A stretch of 34,276 nt of DNA, taken from positions 1-34,276 of the forward strand of contig CAYQVW010000014.1 of the NCBI GenBank assembly GCA_964421245.1. Reading direction: 5' to 3'. Shown here piece after piece: positions 22,079-29,231 of the stretch; the first letter of the stretch is position 1; each line of letters begins with the position of its first letter. The DNA comes from CAYQVW01 sp964421245 (lineage in GTDB: Bacteria; Margulisbacteria; WOR-1; XYC2-FULL-46-14). The position numbers were made by a program, and so were the translations under genes. Below the pieces are notes generated by a model. The model did no database searches. It saw only the letters and a list, made by a program, of their open reading frames with translations, and was not told the origin of the DNA.

Positions 22079-23308
22079 ATGAAGTTTTCTATTGGATATA
22101 ATCAAGAAATTGATTTTTTAAATCTTCTTAATAAATATAAGAAAAACATTGAGGCCGTTTATTTTCCAATACCAGCCAAATATGCAACATCGGGAAGATA
22201 CGGTAAAAAAGAAAACAACTATAACAAAAAAATAATTAGCATTTGCAAATCGTTAAATATAAAATCACTACTATTACTGAACGCAACCTGCTCAGGCGAA
22301 ACTGGACTGGAAAAAAAACCTTTTTCGAAAACAATTAATTATATAAAAAAATTAAAGGATTGTGGACTAACCGGTGTCGTTGTTACAAACCCTGTTTATA
22401 TAAACGAGATAAGAAAACAGCTAAGGGGAATTTTAATCGAATCTTCTGTAAATTGCTACGTAAAAACGGTTGAGCATGCACTATACCTTAAAAATCTTGG
22501 GGTTGATATTATTACAATTGACAGGGATATAAACAGAGACATTCCTCTAATTAAGAAAATCAAAAAAGCAACCGGCTTAAAAGTGCGAATAATGCTAAAT
22601 GAAGGCTGCCTAAAAGATTGTCCTTATAGGAAGATGCACTACAATTCTATTTCTCACGGGGGGCTCAAGGGTATTCCAATTGATGGGATTTGTTTTGATA
22701 GATATTGCTGGAAAGTGCTTTTTGATGACCCAAAAAAAATTCTCAGATCTCCTTTTGTTCCTCCTGATCAATTAAGGCGGTATGTTGGGGTTGTAGACTA
22801 CTTTAAACTCTCAACAAGAGTGTTTTCTGTGTCAGCGATTGAGTTTTGTTTAAATGCATATATTAGCGGAGATTTTTCCGGAAATTTACAGGATATTTTA
22901 GATAGTCCTGCATTATACTATTTTGATTATATAGATTATGGGGTTCTTAAGAAAAGCGGATTCTTCAAGAAAATGCAGAAGTGTCAGGATTATTGTCTTG
23001 AGTGCGGCTTATGTAATAAGTGGCTAAGGGGGGCTGTTGTGATAAAGGATCAATACTTGAGCGGAGAGGAGAAAAAAGAAGAGCTTAAAAAGGCTATAAT
23101 TATTTTTAGCCGGGCTTTAAAATATCCGATGAAAGGAAATAATCTTTATATAAAACTTGGCAAAGTCTTTTTTAAATTAAGACACTATAAAAAAGCCATT
23201 AAGGCCTTTAATTTTGCAAAAGAGATGGATTTTGAAACTGTAGATCTGCATTCCCTTCTGGCAAACTGCTACAAAAAACTAGGCCAATACACAAAGAGCA
23301 AAAGATAG
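22079..23308 (+). CDS. Peptidase-U32-like iron-sulfur protein with C-terminal TPRs
   Basis: A 409-residue protein. The N-terminal TIM-barrel part resembles U32 proteins: KFSIGYNQEIDFLNLLNKY, later EGCLKDCPYRKMHYNSISHG with Cys177 and 181, and ICFDRYCW with Cys205 and 210, the usual four-cysteine cluster site. A second cysteine group, CQDYCLECGLC (302, 306, 309, 312), suggests another cluster. From about 335 the protein turns into TPR-like repeats (AIIIFSRALKYPMKGN, LYIKLGKVFFKLRHYKKAIK). U32-type enzymes include oxygen-independent hydroxylases and unknown members; a peptidase activity should not be assumed. It is divergent from the radical SAM gene, sharing the region 21934-22078, and precedes the exporter. 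Confidence 0.75.
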   Translation: MKFSIGYNQEIDFLNLLNKYKKNIEAVYFPIPAKYATSGRYGKKENNYNKKIISICKSLNIKSLLLLNATCSGETGLEKKPFSKTINYIKKLKDCGLTGVVVTNPVYINEIRKQLRGILIESSVNCYVKTVEHALYLKNLGVDIITIDRDINRDIPLIKKIKKATGLKVRIMLNEGCLKDCPYRKMHYNSISHGGLKGIPIDGICFDRYCWKVLFDDPKKILRSPFVPPDQLRRYVGVVDYFKLSTRVFSVSAIEFCLNAYISGDFSGNLQDILDSPALYYFDYIDYGVLKKSGFFKKMQKCQDYCLECGLCNKWLRGAVVIKDQYLSGEEKKEELKKAIIIFSRALKYPMKGNNLYIKLGKVFFKLRHYKKAIKAFNFAKEMDFETVDLHSLLANCYKKLGQYTKSKR

Positions 23309-23364
23309 TCTTTTCCTCTTGTCTCCCCCCAACACATTTAATCCACCGCACCTAAAACCGACTA

Positions 23365-23393
23365 TTGCTCTGGGCCAATAAAAGTAATATACT
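23365..23393 (+). promoter_or_regulatory. Promoter of the exporter gene
   Basis: TTGCTC (23365-23370), a 17-bp spacer and TATACT (23388-23393), 12 bases before the ATG at 23406. The leader would be about five bases, without a ribosome binding site. Confidence 0.55.
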
Positions 23394-23405
23394 CTAAATT
23401 AGTCT

Positions 23406-25394
23406 ATGCGAAAAAACTGGCCTATTTTAAAACGCTACTTACGTATCGTTATCCCCTACTGGGACAAAAGCCTGGTTTCTTTGATCGCCATTGGTATCAC
23501 TGTAATGCTGGGAATGGCCGCGCCTCTTATAACTAAAGTTCTAATCGATTATGTTTATCCCAATAGAGATCTTTCCCTTTTAACTTTGATGCTCGGTTTG
23601 GGGGTTGTCATTTTCTTTCTCAATATATTTTTTGGCAATATTACGGAATATCTTGATACCTTTATTCACCAGCGCCTCTCGATTGATTTGAAAAGAAAAT
23701 TTTACGATCACCTTCAAAGACTTCCTCTGTCATTTATACATGAAAAGCAGGTGGGGGACCTGATGGTCCGGATCTCAGATGATATCGAAACAGTGGTAGA
23801 CATTGTGGCAGAATTAATACCTGTTACCATCCAAACCTTCCTGCGAATGGTGGCCTTACTATCCATTTGCTTCGCTATCGATAAAAACTTGACCTTATTA
23901 GCTCTGCTTGGAATTCCTTTATATTTTATTCAAACCAGCATGTTTGCCCAAAAATATGCCGATATTCAAGAAAGATCCCAAAAGAAGGAGTCGGAGATTT
24001 TTGCTTTTTATCAAGAAAAAATAGCTGACATTAAGACTATAAAATCATTTAATCAAGGAATTTACGAGGCTGGTCGCTTAGTTAATAGGCTAAAGGGAAT
24101 GTTTCAATTAATACGAGAAAGCATGTTTATCGGAATGATAAATTCTTTTATGGATTCTGGTCTAATAAAAATATGGACTGTGGCCATTGCCTGGTATGGT
24201 GGTTATCGGGTAATCGCCGGACATATTACAATCGGCGAAGTTATGGCGATACTAATGTATCTGGGACAGATACACCAGCCTTTTATGAATTTTGGGGAGG
24301 TTTATAAATCCCTGGCAACCAGCATTGTGTCAATGAAAAGGATTGATGAAGTTTTAGAGGCAGAACCAGAAGCTTATAACGATCTAAGAACATATATGCT
24401 CTTTAAGATTGAGGGCCAAATAAAATTTGATGCGGTTGGCTTTCAATACCCCAACGCTAAACAGCCTATTTTAAAAGATATTAGTTTTGTTGCAAAACCA
24501 GGAACCATTACTGCTTTTGTTGGAATGAGTGGCGCAGGAAAAAGCACCATAATCGACCTAATGCAACGCTTCATCCACCCAACCGCTGGAACAATTTATT
24601 TAGATGATTACGATACTAAAAAGGTCTCTTTAATTTCTCTAAGGTCGTATATATCTGTTGTCTCACAAGACTCAGAACCCTTTACCGGCACAATAAAAGA
24701 AAATATTACTTATGGCTCATACGGGATCTCTAAAATTGAGATGGAGGATGTTATCGAGGCAACTAAATGTGCCGAGATACACGACTTTATTATGGGCCTT
24801 CCAAAACAATATGACACATTTGTCGGTGAAGGGGGGCAAAAGCTCTCAGGAGGGCAAAATCAACGCTTAATGATTGCCCGGGCAGTTTATAGAGATGCTA
24901 AAATTCTCATTCTGGATGAATTCACCTCGGCCTTGGATGTTGTTAGTGAGCATAAAATAATGGAAAATTTGAAAAAATTTATTAAAAATAAAACCGTGCT
25001 GATGATTACCCATCGTATTACTTCTACCAAAGATGCTGATCAAATAATTGTAATCAAAGAAAGCAAGGTTCAAGAAAAAGGAACATTTGACAAACTAATG
25101 GATAAAAAGGGAGAGCTCTTCGCCTTTCACAATCTTCAAAAAAGGGAAGAAAGGCTTGAAACAAACTTAAGCCCCGAAACCCTAGCCTTAGTCAAAGAAC
25201 TCGAGGGCGAGCGGCATACAGATTACTTATTATCTAAAAGAGAAAAGAAGGTTCTTGATTTATTTTATAAAAAAAGAAAACCATTGTCGGAAATAGGGAA
25301 AGAATTAAAACTGTCCGCCTACCAAGTGGGCAGGATAAAAAAGGATGCAGTAGCAAAAGCCATGATGCTTAAGCTGCTAACACCAAAAGGATAA
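23406..25394 (+). CDS. ABC exporter (fused TMD-NBD) with C-terminal sigma-region-4-like helix-turn-helix
   Basis: A 662-residue half-transporter. Six membrane segments occupy about 20-300, and the ATPase domain follows: Walker A FVGMSGAGKST (371-381), Q-loop SVVSQDSEPF, LSGGQ (480-484), Walker B with Glu505 (ILILDEFTSALD) and the H-loop His536. No C39 peptidase is present. Beyond the usual end (about 580), it has a further 80 residues: LSKREKKVLDLFYKKRKPLS then EIGKELKLSAYQVGRI, which read as sigma-70 region 4 (HTH). That tail is very unusual for an exporter. It probably moves a peptide or lipid; being in the peptide-maturase neighbourhood favours the former by inference. The small membrane gene at 25398 follows in the same operon. 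Confidence 0.85.
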   Translation: MRKNWPILKRYLRIVIPYWDKSLVSLIAIGITVMLGMAAPLITKVLIDYVYPNRDLSLLTLMLGLGVVIFFLNIFFGNITEYLDTFIHQRLSIDLKRKFYDHLQRLPLSFIHEKQVGDLMVRISDDIETVVDIVAELIPVTIQTFLRMVALLSICFAIDKNLTLLALLGIPLYFIQTSMFAQKYADIQERSQKKESEIFAFYQEKIADIKTIKSFNQGIYEAGRLVNRLKGMFQLIRESMFIGMINSFMDSGLIKIWTVAIAWYGGYRVIAGHITIGEVMAILMYLGQIHQPFMNFGEVYKSLATSIVSMKRIDEVLEAEPEAYNDLRTYMLFKIEGQIKFDAVGFQYPNAKQPILKDISFVAKPGTITAFVGMSGAGKSTIIDLMQRFIHPTAGTIYLDDYDTKKVSLISLRSYISVVSQDSEPFTGTIKENITYGSYGISKIEMEDVIEATKCAEIHDFIMGLPKQYDTFVGEGGQKLSGGQNQRLMIARAVYRDAKILILDEFTSALDVVSEHKIMENLKKFIKNKTVLMITHRITSTKDADQIIVIKESKVQEKGTFDKLMDKKGELFAFHNLQKREERLETNLSPETLALVKELEGERHTDYLLSKREKKVLDLFYKKRKPLSEIGKELKLSAYQVGRIKKDAVAKAMMLKLLTPKG

Positions 25395-25397
25395 GCT

Positions 25398-25604
25398 ATG
25401 AAAAATATTATAAAAGAATGGGTCAATAAGTTTCTAACAGAAAATATGTTCTTACAGGTAAAAACCATTCAGCGCATAGCTATTTTGGGGTTTATCCTCT
25501 TCACGGTAGTCCTAATCTATCTTTGGCAGTTTAAAATTGAAGTAATCATCGCAGACAAGAGCGAACAAAAAAATGTTTTTGAGTTGTTTATAGAAAAGAA
25601 GTAA
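25398..25604 (+). CDS. Small single-pass membrane protein
   Basis: A 68-residue protein with one membrane segment (about 27-46, IAILGFILFTVVLIYLWQF), a basic N-terminus (IKEWVNKFLTENMFLQVKT) and a charged tail. It starts three bases after the exporter stop, with AAGGAT just upstream of the ATG, so the two are co-transcribed. I recognise no family. It may help the exporter, but that is inference from position. Confidence 0.6.
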   Translation: MKNIIKEWVNKFLTENMFLQVKTIQRIAILGFILFTVVLIYLWQFKIEVIIADKSEQKNVFELFIEKK

Positions 25605-25643
25605 GAATCTATAATTTTGATTCGATTCTCCACAAGTCCGATC

Positions 25644-25673
25644 TTGCCTGATATTCTGATCTTCTGATATACT
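25644..25673 (+). promoter_or_regulatory. Promoter of tRNA-Thr with CTGATAT repeats
   Basis: TTGCCT (25644-25649), an 18-bp spacer and TATACT (25668-25673) fit a promoter for the tRNA at 25687. The spacer carries imperfect repeats of CTGATATTCTGATCTTCTG (25649-25680). Confidence 0.5.
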
Positions 25674-25686
25674 GATAATCTAACCC

Positions 25687-25759
25687 GCCCGTGTAGCTCA
25701 GTCGGTAGAGCATTTCCATGGTAAGGAAAAGGTCGCCAGTTCAATTCTGGCCGCGGGCT
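25687..25759 (+). tRNA. tRNA-Thr (anticodon GGT)
   Basis: Acceptor stem GCCCGTG/CGCGGGC, D arm GCTCAGTCGGTAGAGC, anticodon stem TTTCC/GGAAA around loop ATGGTAA giving anticodon GGT, and T arm GCCAG TTCAATT CTGGC. The discriminator is T at 25759 and no CCA is encoded. It immediately precedes the tuf promoter; a tRNA-Thr beside tuf is a familiar bacterial arrangement. Confidence 0.95.
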
Positions 25760-25760
25760 G

Positions 25761-25790
25761 TTGACACTCTTGCGTAATATTGTGTATAAT
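25761..25790 (+). promoter_or_regulatory. Near-consensus promoter of tuf
   Basis: TTGACA (25761-25766), an 18-bp spacer and TATAAT (25785-25790) are both exact hexamers. The -35 begins one base after the tRNA. The start should lie near 25797, leaving a leader of about 57 bases that contains the palindrome at 25810 and AGGAGG just before the ATG. Confidence 0.8.
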
Positions 25791-25809
25791 TAGGTTTGTC
25801 GTTACGAAG

Positions 25810-25829
25810 AGCCACGCCATGGCGTGGCT
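25810..25829. repeat. 20-bp perfect palindrome in the tuf leader
   Basis: AGCCACGCCATGGCGTGGCT is self-complementary and GC-rich in an AT-rich leader. In RNA it would form a stem before the ribosome binding site at 25841-25846. It could be a regulatory hairpin, or another dispersed palindromic element like those at 10349 and 32102, though its sequence is different. Confidence 0.65.
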
Positions 25830-25853
25830 ATACAAATAAAAGGAGGATTCATT

Positions 25854-27053
25854 ATGGCTAGGGAAAAGTTTCAAAGAAATAAACCGCATTTAAACGTTGG
25901 AACAATAGGACACGTCGATCATGGTAAAACAACACTAACATCAGCAATTACCAGTTGTTTGTCGGGAGCTGGGTTGGCAAAAGCTAAGAAGTTTGATGAA
26001 ATCGACTCTGCACCAGAAGAAAAAGCACGTGGTATTACCATCGCGATTGCTCACGTAGAGTACGAAACGGATAAAAGACACTATGCTCACATCGACTGCC
26101 CAGGTCACGCTGACTACGTTAAGAACATGATTATCGGTGCAGCCCAGATGGACGGAGCAATTCTAGTTGTATCTGCTGCGGATGGTCCGATGCCTCAAAC
26201 TCGTGAGCACATCCTACTAGCTCGTCAGGTTAACGTTCCAAACATCGTAGTATTCTTAAACAAGGCCGATATGGTTGATGATCCCGAATTAATCGAGCTT
26301 GTAGAGGTTGAGACTAGAGATCTTCTAAAGGCTTATGAATTCCCAGGAGACAAGATTCCAATTATCAAGGGATCGGCTCTTCAAGCAATGGAATGCTCTT
26401 GTGGAAAGAAAGAGTGCGCAAAGTGCGGACCAATCTTCCAACTTTTGGATGCCCTTGACACCTCTATCCCTGAGCCAAAAAGACCAATCGACAAACCTTT
26501 CTTAATGCCAATTGAAGACGTATTTTCAATTACTGGCCGTGGAACTGTTGGAACCGGAAGAATCGAGAGAGGGAAGGTAAATGTTAACGAAGAAGTAGAT
26601 GTTATCGGTCTTGGAGCACATAAGAAATCTGTTGTTACCGGAGTCGAAATGTTTAGAAAAACATTAGACGAAGGTCTAGCAGGAGATAACGTTGGACTTC
26701 TTCTTCGCGGAATAACTAAAGAAGAATTAAAACGTGGAATGGTCTTGGCGAAACCTGGCAGCGTTAAGCCGCATAAAAAGTTTGAAGCTCAGGTTTACGT
26801 ACTAAAGAAAGAAGAAGGTGGACGTCATACCCCTTTCTTCCCTGGATACAAACCACAATTCTTTATCAGAACAACTGACGTAACTGGTCAAATTCAACTT
26901 CCAGATAAAGTAGAAATGGTTATGCCAGGAGACAATATCGTTATGACCATTGAATTGATTACAGATGTCGCCCTTGAAGAAGGACTTCGTTTCGCTATTC
27001 GTGAAGGCGGCCACACTGTTGGAGCCGGAGCAGTATCAAAAATTATTGAATAA
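25854..27053 (+). CDS. tuf: Elongation factor Tu
   Basis: A 399-residue EF-Tu delivering aminoacyl-tRNA to the ribosome. G motifs: GHVDHGKTTLTS (19-30), DCPGHADYVKNM (81-92) and NKAD (136-139); domain 2 starts at GRGTVGTGRIERGKVN and domain 3 has PFFPGYKPQFFIRTTDVTG. The ATG at 25854, behind AGGAGG, is the start; an ATG at 25824 in the leader is in frame but lies in the palindromic region. An unusual Cys cluster, CSCGKKECAKCG (Cys181, 183, 188, 191), lies in the loop between the G domain and domain 2. It is a single gene with its own promoter and terminator. Confidence 0.98.
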   Translation: MAREKFQRNKPHLNVGTIGHVDHGKTTLTSAITSCLSGAGLAKAKKFDEIDSAPEEKARGITIAIAHVEYETDKRHYAHIDCPGHADYVKNMIIGAAQMDGAILVVSAADGPMPQTREHILLARQVNVPNIVVFLNKADMVDDPELIELVEVETRDLLKAYEFPGDKIPIIKGSALQAMECSCGKKECAKCGPIFQLLDALDTSIPEPKRPIDKPFLMPIEDVFSITGRGTVGTGRIERGKVNVNEEVDVIGLGAHKKSVVTGVEMFRKTLDEGLAGDNVGLLLRGITKEELKRGMVLAKPGSVKPHKKFEAQVYVLKKEEGGRHTPFFPGYKPQFFIRTTDVTGQIQLPDKVEMVMPGDNIVMTIELITDVALEEGLRFAIREGGHTVGAGAVSKIIE

Positions 27054-27075
27054 TTTGGTTTTTAATGCTAACCTA

Positions 27076-27109
27076 AAGGCGTTCTGAAATTTTCAGAACG
27101 CCTTTTTTT
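27076..27109 (+). terminator. Terminator of tuf
   Basis: AAGGCGTTCTGAAA pairs with TTTCAGAACGCCTT (27076-27102), a stem of at least 10 bp with a very short loop, followed by T residues (27103-27109). The next ATG is only two bases later. Confidence 0.85.
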
Positions 27110-27111
27110 AT

Positions 27112-28452
27112 ATGATTAAATTAAATCACACAGTAAAACTGCTCTCTGTCTTGGCCTTTATATCCATTTCATTTGTTTTAGGATTAATAGCCTATGATTT
27201 CTATGTCACCAGGGAGAGGTTCCCAATTAATTCATATATCGGAAAGGTCGATGTCTCTGGATTAAACAAAAATGAAGCGATAGAAAAACTAAACAAAACT
27301 CCGGTTTCTTATGCTTTTGAACCGATGGTTTACTTCAATGCTTCCGGAGAAACATTCTCATATGCCCCTGAAGAAATCGGAACATATATCAAGGCCAAAG
27401 AAAGCGTAAAACAGGCTTTTCACTTAAGCCATAAGGAAAGCTATATCAAGGAGCTGCAAAAACGTTTAACTAGGGAGGTTTTATTGTTCCCAATAATCCT
27501 AGACGCCTACCCAGGAGTACTCGAAGAAACATTGAGGGAAATATCCGCTCAGGTTGAATCAGTTGCACAAGACTCAACAATTTCCTTAGATGAAAAGACC
27601 GGAGCTTATCATATTTCCGAAGATTTTTCGGGCAGAAGATTAGAAATAAAAAAGACTCTGGATGCCTGCAGAAAAAGATTGCATAATTCAAAAAACGTTT
27701 TTACCTTAATTATGGATTATTACGAATTTCCAAGGGTTACCGAGGACGTATTAAGAGCGGCCCCTCCGGTTTATAAAATTGCTAATTTTATAACCTATTA
27801 CGGGGGTCACGATTCTCGAAATAGAATTCATAATATAAAATTAATTGCTTCGTGGCTCAATAACACCCTGCTTTTATCAGGGGAAACATTCTCCCTGGTA
27901 AAATCGATTGGAAGGTTTACTCCCGATCGAGGATTTAGAGAGGCCTATGTGATAGTTGGGGGGAAACTAGAGCCTCAGTACGGAGGAGGAACCTGCCAGA
28001 TTGGAACGACCATGTACAATGTTGCGTCGTTAGCCAATCTTGAAATCCTATCGAGACGGAACCATTCCCTCTATTTTAATATTTATCCTTTTGGAAGGGA
28101 CGCAACGGTCTATCCTGGATCTGCTGATTTTAGGTTTAAAAATAATTCTGGCAAACCGATACTAATAAAAACTAAGGCAACCAATCGCTATCTGCGCTTT
28201 ACTCTGTATGGAACCCCAACCGGAGAAAAGGTTGTCTTTTCAAAGGCCAAGGTCTTTGCATTAACAAAAAAAGGATTTGTCCCCTCAACAAAATGGAAGG
28301 CACTGAGAAGCGGTGGCCCCTTCCGAACAGTTGTAAAGAGGAAAGTATTTGATAAAAAGGGAAAAATGATTAAGGAAGAGGAAATAAAAAGCTTCTATAA
28401 GCTTTATGGTGATGGGAGTAATGTAGAAATAATTCGCAAGGAACCGAGATGA
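27112..28452 (+). CDS. VanW-family membrane-anchored protein
   Basis: A 446-residue protein with an N-terminal membrane anchor (LLSVLAFISISFVLGLIAYD, about 10-29), a PG-binding-like lobe (VDVSGLNKNEAIEKLNKTPV) and a VanW domain from about 245: LLSGETFSLVKSIGRFTPDR, GGGTCQIGTTMYNVASLANL, ILSRRNHSLYF and the following DATVYPGSADFRFKN. VanW proteins occur near peptidoglycan and glycopeptide-resistance genes; their biochemical role is unknown. The start codon sits two bases after the tuf terminator T-run with no ribosome binding site, so expression probably depends on read-through or an overlapping promoter. It overlaps lpxC by four bases (ATGA). Confidence 0.85.
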   Translation: MIKLNHTVKLLSVLAFISISFVLGLIAYDFYVTRERFPINSYIGKVDVSGLNKNEAIEKLNKTPVSYAFEPMVYFNASGETFSYAPEEIGTYIKAKESVKQAFHLSHKESYIKELQKRLTREVLLFPIILDAYPGVLEETLREISAQVESVAQDSTISLDEKTGAYHISEDFSGRRLEIKKTLDACRKRLHNSKNVFTLIMDYYEFPRVTEDVLRAAPPVYKIANFITYYGGHDSRNRIHNIKLIASWLNNTLLLSGETFSLVKSIGRFTPDRGFREAYVIVGGKLEPQYGGGTCQIGTTMYNVASLANLEILSRRNHSLYFNIYPFGRDATVYPGSADFRFKNNSGKPILIKTKATNRYLRFTLYGTPTGEKVVFSKAKVFALTKKGFVPSTKWKALRSGGPFRTVVKRKVFDKKGKMIKEEEIKSFYKLYGDGSNVEIIRKEPR

Positions 28453-29231
28453 AGAAAAAGACAATCATGTCAAAAGTCTCCCTTTCTGGCTTTGGCATTC
28501 ATTCAGGAATTGGGACCAATATAACTATCCATCCGGCTATTGACGATTCTGGAATTGTCTTTTTATATCAAAATGAAAAAATTCCTTTAGGTATTAAAAA
28601 AATACTTGGGGATAGACTAGCAACCACACTCGGCCCAATTGTTTTGGTAGAACATCTTTTGGCAGCTTTTTCTGGTCTTGGAATAACCAATGCCCTGGTT
28701 GAGTGTGGGTCAAAAGAAATTCCTATTCTTGACGGAAGCAGCCTCCCCTTTATCGAAGCATTAGAAAAGGTTGGAATTGTTGAGATAGAACAAAATATTT
28801 CTCCTTTAACATTAAAAGAAACTATACGCGTTGAAGAGGAAGACAAATGGATAACAGCAGAACCAGCAGACAATCTATCAATTGAGTTTCTGGTTAACTA
28901 TCCCGTGATTGGACACCAGCAATTTGTTTTTGACGGGTCACTTGAATCATTTAAAAAAGACATTGCACCAGCCCGAACCTTTGGATATGAAAAAGATCTG
29001 GAAGAACTACATAAAAAAGGTTTTGCCAAAGGAGCTTCTCTTGAAAATGCTTTGGCTATCGGCGAAAAAGGGTACATAAACAAACCTCGATTTGAAGATG
29101 AGCCTGTAAGACATAAGATTCTGGACCTAATCGGCGATCTTGCTTTGCTAGATCATCCGCTTAATGCCAAAATTAAGGCATATAAATCATCACACAGAAT
29201 GAATCACGAACTAGTCCGCAGAATCTGTTAA
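28449..29231 (+). CDS. lpxC: UDP-3-O-acyl-N-acetylglucosamine deacetylase
   Basis: A 260-residue LpxC, the committed step of lipid A synthesis. The first domain has SKVSLSGFGIHSGI, GDRLATTLGPIVLVEHLLAA (a zinc-site His) and LVECGSKEIPILDGSSLPFI; the second has PARTFGYEKDLE, then RHKILDLIGDLALLDHPLNA (His and Asp ligands) and SSHRMNHELVRRI (catalytic-type His). It is shorter than the about 305-residue E. coli enzyme but keeps the visible ligands. It is coupled to the VanW gene and ends overlapping the convergent radical SAM gene by 21 bases. Confidence 0.92.
   Translation: MKKKTIMSKVSLSGFGIHSGIGTNITIHPAIDDSGIVFLYQNEKIPLGIKKILGDRLATTLGPIVLVEHLLAAFSGLGITNALVECGSKEIPILDGSSLPFIEALEKVGIVEIEQNISPLTLKETIRVEEEDKWITAEPADNLSIEFLVNYPVIGHQQFVFDGSLESFKKDIAPARTFGYEKDLEELHKKGFAKGASLENALAIGEKGYINKPRFEDEPVRHKILDLIGDLALLDHPLNAKIKAYKSSHRMNHELVRRIC

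Noticed and set aside
22079..23308. Calling the U32-type protein a protease
   Set aside because: The family name is historical; the visible motifs are iron-sulfur cysteines and TPRs, and no protease active site is evident.
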